Shown one piece after another: positions 49,201-56,502 of a stretch of 64,000 nt of DNA. Source of the stretch: Chengkuizengella sediminis. GTDB taxonomy: Bacteria > Bacillota > Bacilli > Paenibacillales > KCTC-33759. Position 1 is the first letter of the stretch, and the number at the start of each line of letters is the position of its first letter. Location of the stretch: the NCBI RefSeq assembly GCF_010078385.1, contig NZ_SIJC01000001.1:892162-956161 (forward strand). Reading direction: 5' to 3'. Below the pieces are notes generated by a model that saw nothing but the letters and a program-made list of their open reading frames with translations, did not search any database and was not told where the DNA came from. The position numbers and the translations under genes are program-made.

Positions 49201-52200
49201 ATAACTACGATCAATAGGTAAATATGCTCCTCCTGCTTTTTGGATAGCCAGTATAACTGCTACCATTTCTATTGAACGTTCTAGCAATAGGCAAACGATT
49301 GTTTCTTCTTTTACTCCCTGATTCTTTAGAATCTTTGCTAATTTATTCACTTTGTTATTTAATTCTTCATATGTTATTTTTGCTTTCCCATGAATAACAG
49401 CTATATCTGTTGAATGAGAACTTGCTTGCTCCTCAAAAAAATCAATTACAGTTTTCTCTTTTGGATAGTCCATTGTAGTATTGTTGAACACTGTAATGAT
49501 TTGCTGTTTTTCATCTTCAGTTAATAGTTCGACGTCCTCTAGTTTTATTTCAGGTTGGTCTATAATTTGCTGTACTAAATAATTCAAGTGTAAAATCATC
49601 CGTTGTATTGTTTCTATCTTAAATAATTTTGTACAATACTCTATGCTTAACAATAGTTCCCCACCCTGTTCAACTACATTTAAAGTTAAATCAAAATTAG
49701 AAACCTTATTCTCAAACGAATAGGGATGAAGGCTTAAACCTTCCAAATTTATTTCGTTCTGGTCTAGATTTAACATATTAAACAAAACACTGAACAATGG
49801 ATTTCGACTCGTATCTCGTTGTAAGTTTAAGTTTTCAAGCAAACCTTCTAATGGGTAACTCTCATTTTCTATTGCTTGCAATATATTTTCTTTCACTTCT
49901 AATAAAAAAGCATGAAATGTTTTATTACTTTCAGGAAAATTTCGAATAGCCAACGTATTTACAAACATACCCACGATTGGCTCTACATCTGTGTGATTTC
50001 TTCCTGCAACCGGTGTTCCCACAATAATATCTTCTTGTTTTGAATATTTAGATAATAATAAAGTGTATACTGCCATCAGAACCATATAAAGCGTTGTATT
50101 TGTTTCTTTAGCAAGCTCTTTTAATTTCTTTGTCAGATCATTATTCCAACGAAAATCAATTTGATGTCCTTCAAAACTCTGCATACTGGGTCTTACAAAA
50201 TCTGTGGGTAAATCCAATACAGGTATTTCATCTGTAAACTGATTTAACCAATACTGCTTTTTTTGTTCCATAATCTCTGTAGAATTTTGTTCATGTTGCC
50301 ATACTGCCACATCTTTATATTGTATCCTAGGCTCAGGAAGGGATTGCCCTTCATAAAACTGGATAAAATCTTGTACCAAAATGTTCATGGATGTACCATC
50401 AGAAATAATATGATGCATATCCAATAAGAAAACATGTTCTTCTTTATCCATTTGGATTAGACTCATCCGGAATAAGGGTGCCGAGCTGAGATCAAAAGGT
50501 TGAACAAAATCCGAAATCATTTTATCAATTTTTTCATAATTTTCAGCTTTCTGAAGAAAAACTTCAAAATTCACTTTTGTTTGAATACGTTGAACGACTT
50601 CTTCTTCTAATAGTTCAAATGAAGTTCTTAAACTTTCATGACGATCAATTAATTTTCTAATTGCTTCGTCAAATTTGACTAGATTTAATTTTCCTTTCAA
50701 CCTCAGCACCAATGGCATATTATAACTTGCATTAACTCCTTCTAATTGCTGTAACACATACAATCTTTTTTGTGGCGAAGATGCAGGATAAACATCTCTT
50801 TGCTCAACTTGTGGAATAGAATGAAATTCATTTTCCTCCAATTGTTCTATATGTTCAACTAGTTGCTCAACATTTGGATAAGCAAATATATCTTTTAAAG
50901 CAATTGACACTTGAATTTCTTGTTGTAACTTAGCTACTAAATACATCGCTTTTAATGAATGTCCGCCAAGATCAAAGAAATTGTCATGGATGCCTATTTT
51001 TTCTCCACCAAGCACTTCTTGCCATACGGAAACCATATGCCTCTCTTTTTCATTTCTTGGAGCAACATAAATTGTCCCAGTGTTCATATTTCCTTCCGGA
51101 GCTGGCAGGCTCTTTCGATCTATTTTTCCATTAGGAGTTAGTGGCATTGCTTCAAGTTGAATAAAAATGGACGGAATCATATAATTTGGGAGTTCTTTAG
51201 ATAAAAATTCTCTAAGGTACCCGACTCTTAGTTCCTGATCTGATACTATGTAAGCACATAAATAGTTATGGCCGCTCTCATCCTTCATTGCAATAACTAC
51301 GACTTCTTTAACGGAATTCAACTTTAACATTTGTACTTCAATCTCACCCAGCTCAATACGATACCCTCTTACTTTGACTTGATGATCAATCCGGCCTAAA
51401 TATTCAATGTTTCCATCTGGCAACCACCTGGCTAAATCTCCCGTTTTATACATTCGCTCTCCTGGAACAAATGGGTTATCCACAAATTTTTCTTCTGTTA
51501 ATTCTAGCTGGTTTAAATATCCTCTGGCCAAACCATCTCCAGCTACACATAACTCACCTGAGACGCCTACAGGTTGAAGTTGCCCTAGCACGTCTAAAAT
51601 ATAAATCTGTGTATTTGCTAAAGGTTTACCAATGGAGATATTTTTAGTTACTTCATTCATTTCAAAATATGTACAGATCACCGTACTCTCCGTTGGCCCA
51701 TAAGTATTAAAAACACGATAGCCACTTTTTTTATAACTTTTAACTTTATCCGATCCTGTAAATAATACTCGTAAACGATCAGGAGGATCCAACTCTAGTA
51801 ATTGTTCATACATTTGTGGTGGTAACCAAGTCATTGTAATGTTATGTTTCTGATAATATTGTTTAAGTTCCATTATATTCATACGAACTTCTTCTGGAAT
51901 AATATATACGGCAGCACCTGAGATCAAATATGGAAACAACTCCCATACGGAAGCATCAAATGCATATGAAGCATATTTTGCACTACGATCTGCCGGTGTC
52001 ACTTGAAATTCTTCCTTGTGCCATATACTTAAATTAACAAGAGATTGATGTTCTACACAGACCCCTTTTGGCTTCCCAGTTGATCCAGAAGTATAAATCA
52101 CATAGGCCAAATGATCCGTATTTATCATACATGGAGGATTAGATATATCTTTAGCATATAAATCCTCATCCTCAAAATAAAGTATTGTTCCTGCAAAATT

Positions 52201-55200
52201 GACTTTATCTTTATCTCCTTCAGTCATGAGTAGAAGTTCCGTCCCACTGTCTTCTAACATGTAATGAATGCGCTCTTCTGGATAGGTGGGATCAATTGGT
52301 ACATATGCACCTCCTGCTTTAAGGACCGCTAGGATACTTACGATCATTTCCAGGGAACGATCTACCATAATTCCGACTAATCGCTCAGTCGAAACACCTT
52401 TTTCCCTCAAGATCCAGGCTAACTGATTAGCTCGCTCGTTTAACTCATGATATGTAAACTGTTTATCTTCAAACACCACTGCAATATGATCTGGTGTCTT
52501 TTCTACCTGTTGTACAAACAATTGATGGATCGTTTTATCTTCTGGATAATGAACTTTTGTATCATTGAATTCCAATAACAGCTGATGATTTTCTTCCTCA
52601 GATAAAACACTTAGCTCTCCAAGAGTAACTTCTCTTAGCTCAACGATTTGTTCTACCAATAAACCTAGGTGGGTGATCATTCGTTCTATCGTTTCTTTTT
52701 TAAATAATTTTGTACAATATTCCATGCTTAAAAAAAGCTTATCAGAATCTTCTTGCACAGTGAGTGTTAAATCAAATTTTGAAACTTTATTTTCCATCGG
52801 ATATGTATTCAAGTTTAAATTTTTCAGCTCAAGTTCCTTTTCTTCCATATGTAACATATTAAACATAACACTGAACAAAGGATTTCGGCTTGTATCTCTT
52901 TGAATATTTAACTTCTCAATCAATTCTTCTAACGGATAACTCTCATTTTCAATTGCTTTCAGTGTGTTTTCCTTCACTTCTTCTAAGAATGTTTTTAATG
53001 GCTTGTCTGCTTCTGGTTTATTTCGCATCGCTACCGTATTCACAAACATCCCTATAATAGGCTCTACATCTGAGTGTCTTCTTCCCGCAACTGGAGAACC
53101 AACAATAATGTCTTCTTGTCCTGTATATTTGAACAACAAAGTCGTATAAGCTGCTAACAAAACCATATACAAGGTCGTGTTCGTTTCTTTGGCAAGTTTA
53201 TTTAACTTGCTAACAACTGTCTGACCCCAATGGAATTCAATCGTTTTTCCTTCAAAACTCTGCATTACAGGTCGAGCATAATCTGTTGGTAATTCTAATA
53301 TTGGAATGTCATCAACAAAATGATCCAACCAATACTGCTTTTGATTTTCCATCTCTGCAGAAGTAGATTGTCCATTTTGCCATTTGGCAAAATCTTTATA
53401 TTGAATCCTAAGCTCAGGTAGTTCTTTACCCTCATAAAGTTGTGTAAAATCTTGAATTAATATATTCATTGAAATGTCATCTGAAATAATATGATGCATA
53501 TCAAAAAATAAAATATGTTCTTGTTTATCTACATGCATGAGGCTGACTCGAAACAGTGGGGCATGATTTAGATCAAACGGTTGAATAAACTCTGATACAA
53601 ATGAATCCAATTCATGTTTCTTTATGTGTTGATCATTGCATTCAACGTTTATCTCCTTATGAATTCGTTGTACTGGCTCACCATTAACCATTTCAAATGA
53701 TGTTCGTAAACTTTCATGACGCCGGATGAGGCTTCTTATCGCACCTTCAAATCGTACTCGGTTGAATTCTCCTTTAAGAGTCAATATCGATGGCATGTTA
53801 TAACTGACACTGTCATCTTCCAACTGATGTAATACATATAATCTTTTTTGTGATGACGATAAAGTATAGACTTCATTCTCTTCTATTTTTGGTATAGAAA
53901 TAAACTTTCTTTTATCGAATTTCTCAACTTCTTTAACTAGCTTCTCAATAGTTTGATGTATAAAAATTTTTTTTAAGGTGACTGAGATCCCCATTTCCTT
54001 TTGAAGTTTCCAAATCATTTGGACTGCTTTTAAAGAATGACCTCCAAGATCAAAAAAATTGTCTTGAACGCCGATACCTTTTATGCCAAGCATCTCTTCC
54101 CATATAGATACAAAACGACTCTCCATTTCATTTCTTGGCGCAACATACTGTGTTTCTGAAAAGAGTGATTCATCTGGTTCAGGTAACCCTTTTCTATCTA
54201 TTTTTCCGTTAGGAGTTAACGGCATTTTTTTTAACCTTAAAAAAAAGGATGGAATCATATAATCTGGTAAATATTGTGATATATATTCTCTTAACTCCGT
54301 TGTGTTGAATTCTCTGCCACAGACTATATAGGCACACAATGTTTTATCCCCAATCCCATTTTCTTTTACAGTAACTACAGCTTCCTTAATTTCTGGATGT
54401 TTCAAAAGCTGACTTTCAATCTCCCCTAATTCAATGCGGAAACCTTTAATATTCACTTGATAATCCATACGACCTAAATATTCAATATTTCCATCTGGTA
54501 ACCATTTAGCTAGGTCTCCCGTTTTATACAAACGTTCCCCTATGATATATGGATGTTTTATAAATTTCTCCTCAGTTAATTCTGTCTGGTTTAAATATCC
54601 CCTTGCTAATCCTGCTCCCGCAATGCACAACTCCCCTGCAACCCCTATGGGCTGAAGTTGGTTTTGCAAATTCACAATATGCAAATTCACATTAGGAATT
54701 GGTCGTCCAATAGGCAGATTTCCCAACCAACTTGTTCCTTTTTCACTTCCTTCATAATAACTAGCATCTATACATGCCTCTGTGACTCCATAACTGTTTA
54801 TCATTCGAATAGTTGATCCAAATCTCAACTGTAACTCTTTATACTTGCTTAATGAACTACTATCTGATCCTAATATTATCAATTTTAAATGGCTAGCAAT
54901 TAAATTCTGCTCGTCAATATAATCCAACAATGGAAATATTAAAGCCGGTGTCGATTCAAACAGAGTAATTTCGTATTTCTGTACATATTGATATAACATT
55001 TGTAAATCGAACTTAACTTCATTTGGACATATAACAAGCTCCCCTCCATTAGGAAGTGTTTTAGCTAAATCCCCTGCAAATACATCAAAAGAAAAACTTG
55101 CTAGTTGAAGTAATTTAACTGGTATATTGTCCAGATCATACACTTGTTTCCATGCATATACCATATTCATATAATTAGAATGCTCGATCATAACACCCTT

Positions 55201-56478
55201 CGGATTTCCCGTTGTACCAGAAGTATAAATAATGTAAGCCAAATGATCAGAATTTGTAATCCTAGAGTCTATATTGGATGAGTTACCAATGAATATATTC
55301 TTATCATCAAGATCAATCGTTTCACCAGAGTATGACAGTTCGTCTAATAAATCTCGATTTATAATTAATAGTTCTGCCTGACTATCTTCCAACATGTATA
55401 AAATTCTCTCTTGTGGATACTCAGGATCAATAGGTATATAAGCTGCCCCTGCCTTCCAAACAGCAAGAACACTGATGATCAACTCTATAGAGCGATGTGC
55501 CATAATAGCCACAACACTTTCGTTTTCAATCCCCTTACTGATAAGCCTTCTTGCCAGTTGATTGGATTTTTCATTTAACTGCTTATAAGTCAACATTTTT
55601 TCTTCAAATACTACCGCAATTTGATTAGGTATTTTTTCTACCTGTTCTTCAAACAGCTTATGAATAGTTTTATCTTTTGGATACGCAACAGCTGTATCAT
55701 TAAAGTCCACCAACAGCTTATGTTTCTCCTCTTCCATCAATATATCTAGTTCAGATAATTTCTGATCAGGATGATTTAAAACGTTTGCTAAAGAGTGAAT
55801 TAAATGGTTTGCTACTTGCAAGATCATTCTCTCATGGTATAGTAAATTGTTATATTCCACGTTTAATTTAATGTGATCTTTTTGAACATCAAATTCAAAG
55901 ATGAGATCACTTTGGTACTGAATAATTTCCTGTTTGTTCTGTAAGGGATTCATAACAAACATGGTTTGTAATATAGAGTGATCTCCGTTCATTTCTAGTC
56001 CGAGTTTATCTGTGATTTTAGAAAAAACATAGTTTTGATTTTGTGCAGCTTCACTTACATTCTTCTTTACTTCATTCAGCCATTGCTTAAATGTAAATGT
56101 CGGTTTCATTTGACTTCTTATAAGAAGAACATCATTTAAATATTTTTCTGTGCTAGACCTTCCAAAAATGGGAGTGGGAACAATAAGGTCCTGATTTCCT
56201 GTATATTTATACAATAAAAATTTATATACGCTGAGCAGTAATGTATACATACCTAACTGTGAACCCTTAGTAATATGTTTTATTTTATTAAAAACCTTTT
56301 CGGAAAGTTGAAAATGAAGAATTTCCTTAGAATGTCCCCCTACTTTTGGTATACTTTCCATTGGAAAACGACTTATCGGTAATTCACCAGACAATTGATT
56401 TAGCCAATATTCTAACTCTTGATCAAATTGTCCAGATGAGAGCAAAATGTTTTTTGTATATTCATCAATATTTTTCAT
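37297..56478 (-). CDS. Six-module nonribosomal peptide synthetase with C-terminal esterase and Ig-like domain
   Basis: About 6,393 residues. Order: truncated condensation domain lacking the HHxxxDG half (about 10-245); A1 (265-775), PCP1 (about 816); C2 (active motif HHIISDD, about 1000), A2, PCP2; C3 (HHIISDG), A3, PCP3; C4, A4, PCP4; C5, A5, PCP5; C6, A6, PCP6 (about 6000). Then an Esterase-D/enterochelin-esterase-like hydrolase (about 6055-6305; GSSLGA serine, HNELAW histidine) and an Ig-like beta tail (about 6310-6393). No epimerisation or methylation domain is visible. Pockets read by eye against GrsA: A1 DVGEILSID (Orn-like), A2 DAWWFGTVI (unknown, hydrophobic), A3 DVQDVGMIN (unknown), A4 DVQFIAHVV (Pro), A5 DAQIIAHVV (Pro-like), A6 DSWDIGLIG (unknown). 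I use ATG 56478 because AGGAGG abuts the GTG at 56487. Cotranscribed with the KS gene 24 bases upstream. Confidence 0.95.
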   Translation of the reverse strand: MKNIDEYTKNILLSSGQFDQELEYWLNQLSGELPISRFPMESIPKVGGHSKEILHFQLSEKVFNKIKHITKGSQLGMYTLLLSVYKFLLYKYTGNQDLIVPTPIFGRSSTEKYLNDVLLIRSQMKPTFTFKQWLNEVKKNVSEAAQNQNYVFSKITDKLGLEMNGDHSILQTMFVMNPLQNKQEIIQYQSDLIFEFDVQKDHIKLNVEYNNLLYHERMILQVANHLIHSLANVLNHPDQKLSELDILMEEEKHKLLVDFNDTAVAYPKDKTIHKLFEEQVEKIPNQIAVVFEEKMLTYKQLNEKSNQLARRLISKGIENESVVAIMAHRSIELIISVLAVWKAGAAYIPIDPEYPQERILYMLEDSQAELLIINRDLLDELSYSGETIDLDDKNIFIGNSSNIDSRITNSDHLAYIIYTSGTTGNPKGVMIEHSNYMNMVYAWKQVYDLDNIPVKLLQLASFSFDVFAGDLAKTLPNGGELVICPNEVKFDLQMLYQYVQKYEITLFESTPALIFPLLDYIDEQNLIASHLKLIILGSDSSSLSKYKELQLRFGSTIRMINSYGVTEACIDASYYEGSEKGTSWLGNLPIGRPIPNVNLHIVNLQNQLQPIGVAGELCIAGAGLARGYLNQTELTEEKFIKHPYIIGERLYKTGDLAKWLPDGNIEYLGRMDYQVNIKGFRIELGEIESQLLKHPEIKEAVVTVKENGIGDKTLCAYIVCGREFNTTELREYISQYLPDYMIPSFFLRLKKMPLTPNGKIDRKGLPEPDESLFSETQYVAPRNEMESRFVSIWEEMLGIKGIGVQDNFFDLGGHSLKAVQMIWKLQKEMGISVTLKKIFIHQTIEKLVKEVEKFDKRKFISIPKIEENEVYTLSSSQKRLYVLHQLEDDSVSYNMPSILTLKGEFNRVRFEGAIRSLIRRHESLRTSFEMVNGEPVQRIHKEINVECNDQHIKKHELDSFVSEFIQPFDLNHAPLFRVSLMHVDKQEHILFFDMHHIISDDISMNILIQDFTQLYEGKELPELRIQYKDFAKWQNGQSTSAEMENQKQYWLDHFVDDIPILELPTDYARPVMQSFEGKTIEFHWGQTVVSKLNKLAKETNTTLYMVLLAAYTTLLFKYTGQEDIIVGSPVAGRRHSDVEPIIGMFVNTVAMRNKPEADKPLKTFLEEVKENTLKAIENESYPLEELIEKLNIQRDTSRNPLFSVMFNMLHMEEKELELKNLNLNTYPMENKVSKFDLTLTVQEDSDKLFLSMEYCTKLFKKETIERMITHLGLLVEQIVELREVTLGELSVLSEEENHQLLLEFNDTKVHYPEDKTIHQLFVQQVEKTPDHIAVVFEDKQFTYHELNERANQLAWILREKGVSTERLVGIMVDRSLEMIVSILAVLKAGGAYVPIDPTYPEERIHYMLEDSGTELLLMTEGDKDKVNFAGTILYFEDEDLYAKDISNPPCMINTDHLAYVIYTSGSTGKPKGVCVEHQSLVNLSIWHKEEFQVTPADRSAKYASYAFDASVWELFPYLISGAAVYIIPEEVRMNIMELKQYYQKHNITMTWLPPQMYEQLLELDPPDRLRVLFTGSDKVKSYKKSGYRVFNTYGPTESTVICTYFEMNEVTKNISIGKPLANTQIYILDVLGQLQPVGVSGELCVAGDGLARGYLNQLELTEEKFVDNPFVPGERMYKTGDLARWLPDGNIEYLGRIDHQVKVRGYRIELGEIEVQMLKLNSVKEVVVIAMKDESGHNYLCAYIVSDQELRVGYLREFLSKELPNYMIPSIFIQLEAMPLTPNGKIDRKSLPAPEGNMNTGTIYVAPRNEKERHMVSVWQEVLGGEKIGIHDNFFDLGGHSLKAMYLVAKLQQEIQVSIALKDIFAYPNVEQLVEHIEQLEENEFHSIPQVEQRDVYPASSPQKRLYVLQQLEGVNASYNMPLVLRLKGKLNLVKFDEAIRKLIDRHESLRTSFELLEEEVVQRIQTKVNFEVFLQKAENYEKIDKMISDFVQPFDLSSAPLFRMSLIQMDKEEHVFLLDMHHIISDGTSMNILVQDFIQFYEGQSLPEPRIQYKDVAVWQHEQNSTEIMEQKKQYWLNQFTDEIPVLDLPTDFVRPSMQSFEGHQIDFRWNNDLTKKLKELAKETNTTLYMVLMAVYTLLLSKYSKQEDIIVGTPVAGRNHTDVEPIVGMFVNTLAIRNFPESNKTFHAFLLEVKENILQAIENESYPLEGLLENLNLQRDTSRNPLFSVLFNMLNLDQNEINLEGLSLHPYSFENKVSNFDLTLNVVEQGGELLLSIEYCTKLFKIETIQRMILHLNYLVQQIIDQPEIKLEDVELLTEDEKQQIITVFNNTTMDYPKEKTVIDFFEEQASSHSTDIAVIHGKAKITYEELNNKVNKLAKILKNQGVKEETIVCLLLERSIEMVAVILAIQKAGGAYLPIDRSYPKERIEYVLKDSHSDYLITDYEYMKEIDIQFSGMTLDVTDLEELNEEATKLSEVSPHQLAYIIYTSGSTGQPKGVMIEHKSLTNQVLALLEDYGYNKFKKHMLYSKAVFDVSVQHIFTALCSGAVLHLMTEEMDSNYEMLYQYIQENEIDFIDMVPAQMEAIVNSLEQKTKNHRLVLGGEAFQSSLYKKIKKYVNADEIYNMYGPTETTINALIYQCKEDESNPIVPIGKPIRNYQALILDEKKKLLPIGVVGELCIGGDGLARGYLNNNQLTDERFINHPFIEGEKIYKTGDLARWLPDGNIEFVGRKDHQVKIRGFRIELGEIENQLLKHPDISETLVTVNTDVVGDKTLCAYVVCRREFNSFELKEVALKSLPEYMVPTYFIQLDQMPLSPNGKIDRKALLDPDGKQARNEVYIAPRNENESHMVFLWKEVLGIDSIGIQDNFFELGGHSLKAMYLVAKIQKEMQVIVTLKDIFTYPTIEQLVNRVQKLDKSEYISIPQVKTKVVYPVSSAQKRLYVLDQLEEASISYNMPSVQTVKGAFDQVRFEKAINALISRHESLRTSFEMKEEEPVQRIHPEIEFEVRYYKKEEHELETLVSSFIQPFDLSQAPLLRVNLIERTQDEHLLFFDMHHIISDGVSMNILIQDVIQLYEGNKLADLRIQYKDVAEWQQGQQATEEMQKQEQYWLAQFEGDIPVLELPTDYPRPAMQSFEGETIEFYWNKNLTRKINKLAQETNTTVYMVLLAAYMTLLSKYAGQEDIIVGSPVAGRNHADVESVMGMFANTLAIRNKPEDSKSFFAFLEEVKETTLQGMENESYPLEEMIDKLDLTRDTSRNPLFSVLFNVLNMERKEIILEDLNFQTYPIEDRISKFDLTLTAIEGDGELFLSMEYATKLFKRETMERMIVHLKCMIVQLLENPTIKLGEIDFLSKQEKDQLLVDFNDTFAVYPNEKTIHELFEEQVEKTPDHIAVVFENEQLTYQQLNERSNQVARVLREKGVQKDKVVGLLAERSLEMVIGILGILKAGGAFLAIDPHYPEDRRNYMLQNSQINILLTDKKWLSQQMFFEGYILNLNDPTIYLREAKNLALPSNGSDLSYIIYTSGSTGQPKGIMVEHRTLVNLVYYQQDYTSIPFKGNVLQYASPSFDVSYQEIFSTLLVGGKLYIVEEKVKQEPEILFNFIDQKQIDAIFMPTALLKFISSDSNLLAQFPTCVSHIITAGEQLFMSNEFKAYLKEYSLVVHNHYGPSEAHVVTTYSIDGENVTAVPPIGKGISNTELMIMDEYYNLQPIGVPGELYIAGDVLARGYLNRHDLTAEKFLVHPYKSGKKMYKTGDLVRWLPDGNIEYIGRTDHQVKVRGYRVELGEIEAQLLSHEQIKEVIVIVKEEQNQGSKYLCGYYVALEELKPKDVRDFLSVSLPEYMVPSFLIPLDVMPLAQNGKIDRQALPEPEGNHSGVQYLPPRTEIEKQLVRLWKEVLGIDSIGIQDNFFELGGHSLKAMYLVAKIQKEMQVTVTLKDIFASPTIEQLTKQFQQLKQRKHSSIPRTKIEEVYPVSSAQKRLYVLDQLEEASISYNMPLMMTVKGEFDQVRFEKAINALISRHESLRTSFEMKEEEPVQRIHPEIEFEVRYYKKEKHELETLVSSFIQPFDLSQAPLLRVNLIERIQDEHLLFLDMHHIISDGMSMNILIQDFIQLYEGNKLADLRIHYKDFVEWQQGQQAMKEMQKQEQYWLAQFAGDIPVLELPTDYPRPAMQSFEGETIEFYWNKNLTRKINKLAQETNTTLYMVLLAAYMTLLSKYAGQEDIIVGSPVAGRNHTDVESVMGMFANTLAIRNKPEGSKSFFAFLEEVKETTLQGMENESYPLEEMIDKLDLTRDTSRNPLFSVLFNVLNMERKEIILEDLNFQPYPIENRISKFDLTLTAIEGDGELFLSLEYATKLFKRETMERMIVHLKCMIVQLLEDPTIKLGEIDFLSKQEKDQLLVDFNDTFAVYPNEKTIHELFEEQVEKTPDHIAVVFENEQLTYQQLNERSNQVARVLREKGVLKDEVVGLMMERSLEMVIGIWGILKAGGAFLPIDPHYPEERKVYMLQNSEMKIMVTDKKWIENVSFEGHIVNMNDPSLELEETINLGLPSSGDDLLYVIYTSGSTGQPKGVMLEHRTLVNLVYYELDHTQIPFDSKVLQYATLSFDACYQEMFSTLLAGGELYIVGEETKKDTDLLFNFIFEKQVNVVILPTALLKFISSDSDLLTRLPASVSHIITAGEQLLISDELKTHLGQYSVDVHNHYGPTETHVVTAYTITGDNVSSVPPIGKGISNTELMIMDEYHNLQPVGIIGDLYIAGDALARGYLNRPDLTAERFVNHPYMRGKKMYKTGDLARWLPDGNIEYMGRTDHQVKIRGYRVELGEVEAHFLSHEQIKEVIVIVKEEDTQGSPFLCAYYVASNDLKPKEVRGYLLNSLPEYMVPSFLVQLDYMPVTKNGKIDRHALPDPEENHSSVEYIAPRTEIERQLVGLWKEVLGLDLIIGIQDNFFELGGHSLKAMYLVAKIQKEMQVTVTLKDIFAFPTIELLTKQFQQLKQRKHSSIPQAKIKEMYPVSSVQKRLYVLQQLEGAETSYNMPSLLTVKGAFDRVRFEKAINALISRHESLRTSFEIIEEEPAQRIHSEIEFEVRYYKKEKHEIETLVSSFIQPFDLSQAPLLRVNLIERTQDEHLLFFDMHHIISDGVSMNILIQDFIQLYEGNKLADLRIQYKDFAEWQQGQQATEEMQKQEQYWLAQFAGDIPILELPTDYPRPAMQSFEGETIEFYWDKNLTQKINKLAQETNTTLYMVLLAAYMTLLSKYAGQEDIIVGSPVAGRNHVDVESIMGMFVNTVAIRNMPKGYKTFESFLAEVKDTTLQAMENESYPLEEMIDKLDLTRDTSRNPLFSVLFNVLNVETQEITIENLSFQPYPLQNRISKFDLTLTATEGNGELILSMDYCTKLFKKETIERMITHLRFLVEKIVEQPEMTLREFNILSDAEKHQLLVEFNDTEVDYPKHKMIHRWIEEQVKKTPHSLAGQYEDESINYLELNRKSNDLAKTLKSYGVGKGSFVPILMDRSIELLISLFGVMKTGAAFVPLDVNWPIERSSFILNEIRSKVLLLNKESYLQQEHFDVPCILVDQNKLSEEPVNPDFDMNPDDIIYVIYTSGSTGKPKGVEVPHKGITNRFSWMNDYFEQSSSQSVLQTTNHVYDSAVWQLFWPLINGGKTVMPSKSMDLTAEGVSSTIEKYGVTLTDFVPSVFNMIVEQLEHKESLHHKLSSLKSIIIGGEEITSSTIYTFQKRFGTIQISNLYGPTEASIGCIYYQVTGLEGNKIPIGQPISNTHISILDKHQNLVPIGVPGEIYISGECLAEGYLNDLEKTKKSFVNHPLKQKQGVKAYKTGDLARWLFDGNIEFLGRIDHQVKIRGYRIELGEIESHLLTYPAIQEVAVIVREQKNGEKIICGYFVSDQELDISEVKTYLVQKLPNYMTPSYFIQLEKLPLTANGKLNRNALPEPEGNHSGVQYVAPRNDIEIQLVYLWEEVLGLDSIGIHEHFFELGGHSLKAMSMIAKLQNEMKVPMTLRDIFSYPTIEQLAKRIENSMKNDNSIAKKARTEVFTLEVEGRNLQIYLPDSYASTNKRYPVVYMHDGQSVFADTVESIGWKVDQTLKELTERGLVEEMIVVGIYNCNEHRAKEYIPYNDRFLNTDGSKAKAYAEFLINTIIPYIDEHFRTIPTKENRAIIGSSLGAVHALWSAYKYPDVFSMVGALSPSLWVGERAIYEDMTKKAKPELKVWFDMGNVEEPYEAHYIDQLEKQGFIYGRDLFYYLEEGALHNELAWEKRVKNALILFKGQKPPTIAVKMDLKVNFIKGFINHYLTHSQLEEEGIVEINPVIEMDNGMVFSGRHLVSYNVLNKNEGFVDSKGFVTFKTGENLIVQVKFGELESEIEVNDHNE
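40441..47800 (-). repeat. Tandem NRPS module repeat with 3,120-bp period
   Basis: The PCP-condensation junctions at about 40441-41640, 43561-44760 and 46681-47880 line up at exactly 3,120 bp and are near-identical. The blocks 43081-43325 and 46201-46445 are identical over about 245 bases, and identity stays very high to about 44010/47130. The adenylation cores between them have diverged more, with a 3-base indel pair. Seen by direct comparison of the sequence lines. Confidence 0.9.
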
Positions 56479-56502
56479 ATAAATCACTCCTCCTATAGTA
56501 GA

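Noticed and set aside
38031..53149. Many plus-strand open frames of 60-104 codons antisense to the NRPS, some recurring in each module (for example 40301-40507, 43313-43627, 46433-46747)
   Set aside because: They are shadows of the repeated condensation domains, recur only because the modules are duplicated, and lack their own ribosome sites.
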